This document shows, piece after piece, positions 55,728 to 64,000 of a DNA stretch of 64,000 nucleotides. Below the pieces are notes generated by a model. The model did not search any database. It was not told the DNA's origin and saw only the letters and a program-made list of their open reading frames with translations. Position 1 is the first letter of the stretch; each line of letters begins with the position of its first letter. The position numbers and the translations under genes are program-made. The DNA lies in assembly GCF_000737335.2 (NCBI RefSeq), contig NZ_JMCC02000029.1:1-64000 (forward strand), written 5' to 3'. Origin of the DNA: Enhygromyxa salina. GTDB lineage: Bacteria > Myxococcota_A > Polyangia > Nannocystales > Nannocystaceae.

Positions 55728-57602
55728 ATGGCGGCGATCCCAGAGCAGATCATCGAGCGGATTCGCGAGCAGACCGACATCGCGGATGTGGTGGGTGGAC
55801 ACGTCGGGCTCAAGCGCTCCGGCAAGCAATTCAAGGGTCTGTGCCCGTTCCACGACGAGAAGAGCCCAAGCTTCTACGTCGACCCGGTCCGCCGCAGCTT
55901 CAAGTGCTTTGGCTGCGGTGCCTGGGGAGACGTGTTCGACTTCATCCAAAAGGTCGAGGGGATCGGGTTCCTCGCCGCGGTGCGGACCCTGGGCGCGCGG
56001 GTCGGCGTTGCGATGCCGGATCAGAGCACGGGCGACGTACGCAGGGCCGAGCAGCGCGAGCGAGACCGCGAGGACGCGTATCAGGTCAATGCTTGCGCGG
56101 CGGAGCTGTTTCGGCGCGTCCTCACCACCGAGCCAACCGGCGAGGCCGGCCGCGCCTACGAGCGCGAGCGAGGGATCGACGCCGCGACCAGCGAGAGCTT
56201 TCGCGTTGGCTACGCCCCGGCGCCCGAGGAGGGCGGCTGGGACACGCTGGTTCGCGAACTCCAATCCAAGCAGTTGTCCCTCGATGTCGCAGAGCAGCTC
56301 GGCCTGGTCGCGCGCAGCCAGCGGAGCGGCAGCTACTACGATCGGTTTCGGGGTCGCCTGATGTTCCCCATCCTCGCGCCGGGGGGCCGGGTGCTGGGCT
56401 TCTCTGGTCGGGTGCTGCCCGCCTTCGCCGAGACCGACGACGGACAAAAGGCACCCAAGTACATCAACTCGCCCGAGTCGCTGCTCTACAAGAAGTCGAA
56501 AACGCTGTTCGGGCTGCATGCGGCAGGGTCCAACATGCGTGAGCGCGAGCGGGGGATCCTCGTGGAGGGGCAGATCGACGTGGTCGCCATGCACCAGCGC
56601 GGCTACGTCGAGACCGTGGCGGCGTTGGGGACCGCGCTGACCAAGCAGCAGTGCGAGCTGCTGGCCCGCTTCACCGACACGATCGTGCTGTGCTTCGATG
56701 GCGACCGGGCTGGTGCCAAGGCCGCCTACGCAGCGCTGCCGCTGCTGCTGGAGATCGGCATGGATGTCCGGATCGCGGCTCTCGAGCCCGGTGAAGACCC
56801 CGACAGCACCTCCGCCGAGACGCTCGCCAACTTGTTGTCTCGCCCGCGCCCGGCGATCTTGTGGTTTGTCGACCGCATGATCGCCAAAGGGGCGCTGCGG
56901 TCCGTTGAAGCCAAAGAAAAGGCGCTGGATGCGCTGTTGCCGCTGCTCCGACATGTGCGCCGGCCATCGGCTCGGGAGACCTACGCCGACCTCGCGGCCG
57001 ACATGCTCAACGTCCCCGTCGCCAAAATCAGGGCGTCGATCGAGGGCGGCAGGGTTTCGAGTCACCCCCCTCCCGGGCCCGAGCAGAGGTCGCATTTTTC
57101 GGGGGATATGCAACACTCCGCGGCCATGCGCCCGGTCAAGCCTTTGCCGAGCGGACAGGCGAGCGTCACCGCGTTGCTGGTCGATCGCCCGGAACTCGCG
57201 CGCGTGGCCGAGCGCGAGGGCGTCTTGAATCACGTCACCGATGATCGGCTCGGCCCGATCGTTCGCCGCACGATCGAGGCCGCCAAGAACGGCGAGCCTC
57301 GCCCAAGCGCGGGCGAGCTGCTCGAGCTCATCGACCCGAGTCAGCGCCAAGCGCTGCACTCGTTGTTCACCCCGGATCGTCGCAGCCCCAGCTTCTCCGA
57401 CGAAGAAGATCCCAAGGCCGCGCTGCAGGCCGCGCTCGTGCTGTGTGAGCGCGAGGTGTTGTTTAGTGAGCGCCACCGCCTCGAACAACAGATCTCCCAA
57501 ACCATGGCCCGCGGCGATCAAGACCGCGCCCGTGAGCTCCTCGCCGAACTCTACGAGATCAAGGGCAAGCTCGAGCCCCCGTCTCGTTCCCGCCCCAACT
57601 GA
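55728..57602 (+). CDS. dnaG: DNA primase
   Basis: The 624-aa primase has the CHC2 zinc site Cys39, His42, Cys60, Cys63 (CPFH...CFGC), the RNA-polymerase domain and the TOPRIM segment ILVEGQIDVVAMHQRGY. It is followed 27 bp later by rpoD, the classic macromolecular-synthesis order without rpsU. It lays RNA primers for replication. The C-terminal helicase-binding part is present (ERHRLEQQISQTMARGDQDR). A very long antisense frame over this gene and rpoD is a GC-rich shadow. Confidence 0.95.
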   Translation: MAAIPEQIIERIREQTDIADVVGGHVGLKRSGKQFKGLCPFHDEKSPSFYVDPVRRSFKCFGCGAWGDVFDFIQKVEGIGFLAAVRTLGARVGVAMPDQSTGDVRRAEQRERDREDAYQVNACAAELFRRVLTTEPTGEAGRAYERERGIDAATSESFRVGYAPAPEEGGWDTLVRELQSKQLSLDVAEQLGLVARSQRSGSYYDRFRGRLMFPILAPGGRVLGFSGRVLPAFAETDDGQKAPKYINSPESLLYKKSKTLFGLHAAGSNMRERERGILVEGQIDVVAMHQRGYVETVAALGTALTKQQCELLARFTDTIVLCFDGDRAGAKAAYAALPLLLEIGMDVRIAALEPGEDPDSTSAETLANLLSRPRPAILWFVDRMIAKGALRSVEAKEKALDALLPLLRHVRRPSARETYADLAADMLNVPVAKIRASIEGGRVSSHPPPGPEQRSHFSGDMQHSAAMRPVKPLPSGQASVTALLVDRPELARVAEREGVLNHVTDDRLGPIVRRTIEAAKNGEPRPSAGELLELIDPSQRQALHSLFTPDRRSPSFSDEEDPKAALQAALVLCEREVLFSERHRLEQQISQTMARGDQDRARELLAELYEIKGKLEPPSRSRPN

Positions 57603-57629
57603 CTTGAGCCGCAAGAGGTCCAACATCGC

Positions 57630-59399
<1,770 letters not shown>

Positions 59400-59476
59400 A
59401 ATCAATTTCGGTCGAGCGTGATCGGAACGGGGGCGTCGGGATACCAGGGGAAGGAGTCTTCCCCGACGGTACAAAC

Positions 59477-61129
<1,653 letters not shown>

Positions 61130-61236
61130 GTAGAAGTCTTTGACCCCCACAGAGACCTCAGACTTCGCCGACTGCAGCCGCTAGCGCGTCTGGTCGCTTC
61201 GCTCCTCGGAGCTGTTTGTTCGCATCCGCATGTGTG

Positions 61237-61253
61237 GCCCCCTAGAAGGGGGC
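61237..61253. terminator. Hairpin between convergent genes
   Basis: GCCCCCT-aga-AGGGGGC is a perfect 7-bp stem with a 3-base loop between the VWA gene and the convergent rhodanese gene. There is no strong U-tract, so it is a candidate bidirectional terminator only. Confidence 0.5.
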
Positions 61254-61327
61254 TCTCAACGCATTTCCTGCGTCCATGTGTGACCCGAGGCGCGGTGGCT
61301 GTCTTGCCGACAGACCACGCTCGCGCC

Positions 61328-61639
61328 CTACCAGGCGTCGATCGAGCCGAGGTTGGTCACCTCCGTAAACCCACTTTGCAGCAGCGCCGACTTGGCGACC
61401 TCGGCCCGCCCGCCGCGCCGACAAAACACGACGATCGGCTTGCTCTTGTCTCCGCCCTGGGCCTTCAACACCTCGTCGATCCGCGCGGGCAGCTCCGTGT
61501 GGGGGATCAGCAGCGAGCCGTCGAGGTGGCGCTCGGCGTACTCTGCTTGGGTGCGCACGTCGAGCAAGAGCGCGCCGTCTTCGACGAGCTTGTGGGCGAG
61601 CTTGGAGTCTCCATCGGGCAGAGGCATGTCCGCCAACAT
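61328..61639 (-). CDS. Rhodanese-domain protein
   Basis: From ATG 61639 the 103-aa protein is a single rhodanese domain: LLLDVRTQAEYAERHLDGSL, then the catalytic Cys in VVFCRRGGRA. It would carry sulfur as a persulfide, for example in sulfur transfer or detoxification. A 30-residue longer frame exists, but this start follows domain expectations better. It lies on the opposite strand between the two VWA lipoprotein genes. Confidence 0.88.
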   Translation of the reverse strand: MLADMPLPDGDSKLAHKLVEDGALLLDVRTQAEYAERHLDGSLLIPHTELPARIDEVLKAQGGDKSKPIVVFCRRGGRAEVAKSALLQSGFTEVTNLGSIDAW

Positions 61640-61750
61640 AACCCAACTGCGACTCAGAAAATCACGGCGGCGTGGTGATCCAAACCCCTCGCGGGGGATA
61701 CATCCAACCCATAGCCCGATCCAACCCATAGCCCGGACTGCGACTCGACC

Positions 61751-63325
61751 ATGAAACGTACCCAGATTCTATTTGCGCTGGCTCCTTTGACCCTGATCCT
61801 CGGCCTCGCCGGCTGCGGCGACGACGCCGCCACGGCAGACGATGGCTACGGGAGCTACGGAGAGGGCGGAGAGGGCGGCGACACCAGCGGCGGCTTGACC
61901 GGGGGTGCGGACGAAGGCGACGAAGGGGTCGTGCCCGACGATGAGGGCGCGGCGGAAGAGACGGACACGGACACGGAGACCGAGACCGGCGAGCCGCTGT
62001 GCAACGACGTCGACGACGTGATCTTGTACCTCTCGCCCGACGACTCGAACTCGATGAGCTCGCCGGTGCAGGTGCGCGAGCGGGTGCTGAAGGACGGGCT
62101 TGGGCTCGGGCCGGTGGCGATCCGGCCGTGGGAGTTCATGAACTACTACTCGTTCGACTACGCCCCCGCAGCGGACGGCAGCTTGGCGCTGAGCGCCGAG
62201 CTGCGGGTGCTCGAGGGGTTTGACGCCGGGTCCCCGCACTATCAACTGCAGCTCGCGGTCACCAGCGAAGAGATGACCGACGCCGAGCGGCCGCCCATGA
62301 ACATCACGCTGGTGCTCGACACCTCGGGCTCGATGTCGGGCGAGCCGATCGAGCTGCTCAAAGAGAGCTGCCGGGCGATCGCGGCCAGCCTGCGCGAGGG
62401 CGACAAGGTCTCGATGGTCGAGTGGGACACACAAAACTCGTGGACGCTGGCCGGCTACGCGGTGACGGGGCCCAATGATCCACAGCTGCTCGACAAGATC
62501 GAGGCGCTGGCCGCTGGCGGGGGGACGGATCTCAACGGCGGGCTGGTCTCGGGCTACGACCTCGCCCAGCAGACCTGGGACATCGACGCGCTCAACCGCT
62601 TGGTGTTGATCTCGGACGGTGGCGCCAACGCGGGCGTGACAGAAGTCGATCTGATCGCCGAGAACGCCAACTACGGCGGGTCCGACGGGATCTACTTGGT
62701 TGGCGCGGGGGTCGATCTCTCGGGCACCTACAACGATGATCTGATGGACGTGGTCACCGACGCGGGCAAGGGCGCCTCGGTGTTCATCACGGATGAGGCC
62801 GAAGCTTGGAAGACCTTCAACACCAACTTCATCAGCACGATGGGGCTGGCGGCGCGCAATGTTCAGGTCGAGCTGACGATGCCGCCCGGGTTCGAGATCG
62901 TGAAATTCTCTGGCGAGGAGTTCTCGAGCGATCCCAAGGAGGTCGAGCCGCAGCACCTCGCGCCCAACGACTCGATGGTGTTCTTGCAGGAGGTCACGAC
63001 CTGCGCGCCGGAGCTCGTTGACGCGGACGCGGAGTTCACAGTGACCGCGACCTGGGAGGACGTGAGCAGCTTCGAGAGCGTGGAGGTCTCGCAGACCTAC
63101 AGCTTCGCGCAGCTGCTGGACACCGACGCGAGCCGCATGGCCAAGGGCGCGGCGATCATCGCGTACGTGGATGCGTTGATCGCAATCAAGAACGTCAACG
63201 GCGACGGCCCACAGGTCGAGGACGACGCGCGGGTCGCCGCCAACGCTGCCATCGCGGCCGCGCAGGCGTTGCTGCCGGGTGACGCGGATCTCGAGGAGAT
63301 CGCGGCGATCTTGCAGGCGCTCTGA
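61751..63325 (+). CDS. VWA-domain lipoprotein (paralog 2)
   Basis: The 524-aa product has a lipoprotein signal ending LILGLAGC, a shorter Gly/Asp/Glu linker (TDTDTETETGE) and the same LYLSPDDSNSMSSPVQVRER segment and VWA domain as paralog 1. The MIDAS is DTSGSMSGE. High similarity across the whole length indicates tandem duplication. Differences lie mainly in the linker and the C-terminus. Both are probably exposed on the cell surface and bind divalent cations. Confidence 0.88.
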   Translation: MKRTQILFALAPLTLILGLAGCGDDAATADDGYGSYGEGGEGGDTSGGLTGGADEGDEGVVPDDEGAAEETDTDTETETGEPLCNDVDDVILYLSPDDSNSMSSPVQVRERVLKDGLGLGPVAIRPWEFMNYYSFDYAPAADGSLALSAELRVLEGFDAGSPHYQLQLAVTSEEMTDAERPPMNITLVLDTSGSMSGEPIELLKESCRAIAASLREGDKVSMVEWDTQNSWTLAGYAVTGPNDPQLLDKIEALAAGGGTDLNGGLVSGYDLAQQTWDIDALNRLVLISDGGANAGVTEVDLIAENANYGGSDGIYLVGAGVDLSGTYNDDLMDVVTDAGKGASVFITDEAEAWKTFNTNFISTMGLAARNVQVELTMPPGFEIVKFSGEEFSSDPKEVEPQHLAPNDSMVFLQEVTTCAPELVDADAEFTVTATWEDVSSFESVEVSQTYSFAQLLDTDASRMAKGAAIIAYVDALIAIKNVNGDGPQVEDDARVAANAAIAAAQALLPGDADLEEIAAILQAL

Positions 63326-63420
63326 CGCTGCTCCCCTATCGGCTCCTGGGTTGTGAGCGTGGTCTCGGCGCTGCGGTGGGCCCGCGGCTCGGGAGCCGGT
63401 TGGGTGTGGTAGTCGGCGGC

Positions 63421-64000
63421 GTGCGACTTTCAGCGTCAGCTTCGTGGGTCTTGGCTTTTGCTTTGATGGGAATTGGGTGCGACGACCCGTCCAATGGTGG
63501 CAATGCAGCCGACAGTTTGGGCGCCGAGATGTCGGGGACGGAGTCGGGGTCCGGCACCGAGACCGAGACCGAGACCGAGACGGGTGACGGGGACGGTGAC
63601 GGGGACGGCGACGGAGACGGGGACGGAGACGGCGATGGCGATGGCGATGGCGATGCCCAGTGCTGGGACGCCCCCGAGCGGTGCTTGGACTACCTGTTTT
63701 GCTTCGGCGCGATCGCACCCGACCAGCTCGAGGCCGCCGAGGCGAAGTACGGCGAGGGGGGATCGTGCTGGTGTGGCAGCACCGAGGAGGAAGCCCAGGC
63801 CTGCTACTCGGAGTGCGTGCACGGTCTGACCGACGCCGTCGAGGACTACCCGACCGCGAACGAGTGCCAAGAGACCTACTGCAGCGTCGACGAGCTCGAC
63901 CCGGACCAGCCCTACGGTCCGATCATCGAGGGTCAGTGCCCCGCGTACGGCAACTCGCCGCAGCTCCCCTTGGTCGAGCCGTTTGGGTTGGACGGCAGCG
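63421..64000 (+). CDS. GDGD-linker lipoprotein, 3' end beyond window
   Basis: From GTG 63421 the frame is open to the end of the window (at least 193 residues). It has a lipoprotein signal (VLAFALMGIGC), a TETETETG plus GDGD linker and a Cys-rich region (CWDAPERCLDYLFCFG, SCWCGSTEEEAQACYSEC). GTG 63406 is an in-frame alternative start. It shares its linker style with the two VWA genes but is not a VWA protein as far as seen. Function is unknown. Confidence 0.75.
   Translation, partial: MRLSASASWVLAFALMGIGCDDPSNGGNAADSLGAEMSGTESGSGTETETETETGDGDGDGDGDGDGDGDGDGDGDGDAQCWDAPERCLDYLFCFGAIAPDQLEAAEAKYGEGGSCWCGSTEEEAQACYSECVHGLTDAVEDYPTANECQETYCSVDELDPDQPYGPIIEGQCPAYGNSPQLPLVEPFGLDGS

Overview
The window is GC-rich DNA (outside one AT-rich island) that reads as a myxobacterial chromosome, most like the Nannocystaceae (Plesiocystis/Enhygromyxa/Nannocystis type). 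The indications are Hanks-type Ser/Thr kinases with membrane anchors, many lipoproteins with Gly-Asp (GDGD) linkers, a MYXO-CTERM-like C-terminal sorting tail, Cys-rich D-x-D-x-DG repeat proteins, a VIT/VWA giant protein and von Willebrand A lipoproteins. The lineage is inferred from gene style; no rRNA or tRNA gene was seen.

Layout. 1-5.2 kb: two overlapping Ser/Thr kinase genes (one cut by the window edge), a decayed gene and an unrecognised ORF. 5.3-17 kb (minus strand): a TonB-dependent receptor coupled to a beta-propeller lipoprotein, a 1540-aa FecR/VIT/VWA/TPR membrane protein, a MYXO-CTERM-like surface protein and a metzincin-type secreted protease. 17-18.3 kb: an SDR oxidoreductase and a single-domain response regulator. 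18.3-21.8 kb: a repeat-rich island around a gamma-glutamyltransferase lipoprotein. 21.8-28 kb (minus): a run of envelope genes (SNase-like nuclease, Cys-rich repeat protein, repeat plus beta-barrel protein, MsrA, S41 protease). 28-36.5 kb: lipoprotein, OmpA-like lipoprotein, a glutaredoxin-fold protein without cysteines, membrane protein, Rieske oxygenase, fatty-acid desaturase with a coupled 28-aa miniprotein, PaaK-like ligase, GNAT. 36.5-44.5 kb: Cys-rich lipoprotein, APC permease, TPR protein, aconitase split over two ATGA-overlapping ORFs, small alarmone hydrolase, lipoproteins. 44.5-45.2 kb: an AT-rich island holding what looks like a complete small transcription unit. 45.2-55.3 kb: a propeller / S55 protease / thioredoxin-lipoprotein operon, a CPBP protease / HAD phosphatase / nadC operon, and a kinase carrying an in-frame repeat array. 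55.7-59.4 kb: dnaG-rpoD. 59.5-64 kb: two paralogous VWA lipoproteins around a rhodanese, and a truncated GDGD lipoprotein.

Most genes appear to serve the cell envelope, secretion and signalling. Start/stop overlaps of the GTGA or ATGA type are frequent (912, 26936, 30386, 34519, 40857, 51432, 52199), pointing to wide use of translational coupling.

The most unusual content is in the repeats. (1) A 75-bp two-hairpin repeat sits in frame inside a kinase catalytic domain (53700-53926) and recurs at 42878-43060, where it appears to supply a lipoprotein N-terminus. (2) A ~220-bp hairpin element occurs in three copies around the gamma-glutamyltransferase gene, with compensatory stem changes. (3) Two ~165-bp elements with perfect 33- and 37-bp terminal inverted repeats, and little shared sequence but the same architecture, sit at gene ends (36527-36691, 39662-39826). 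(4) A promoter / 45-aa ORF / perfect terminator unit lies in the AT-rich island.
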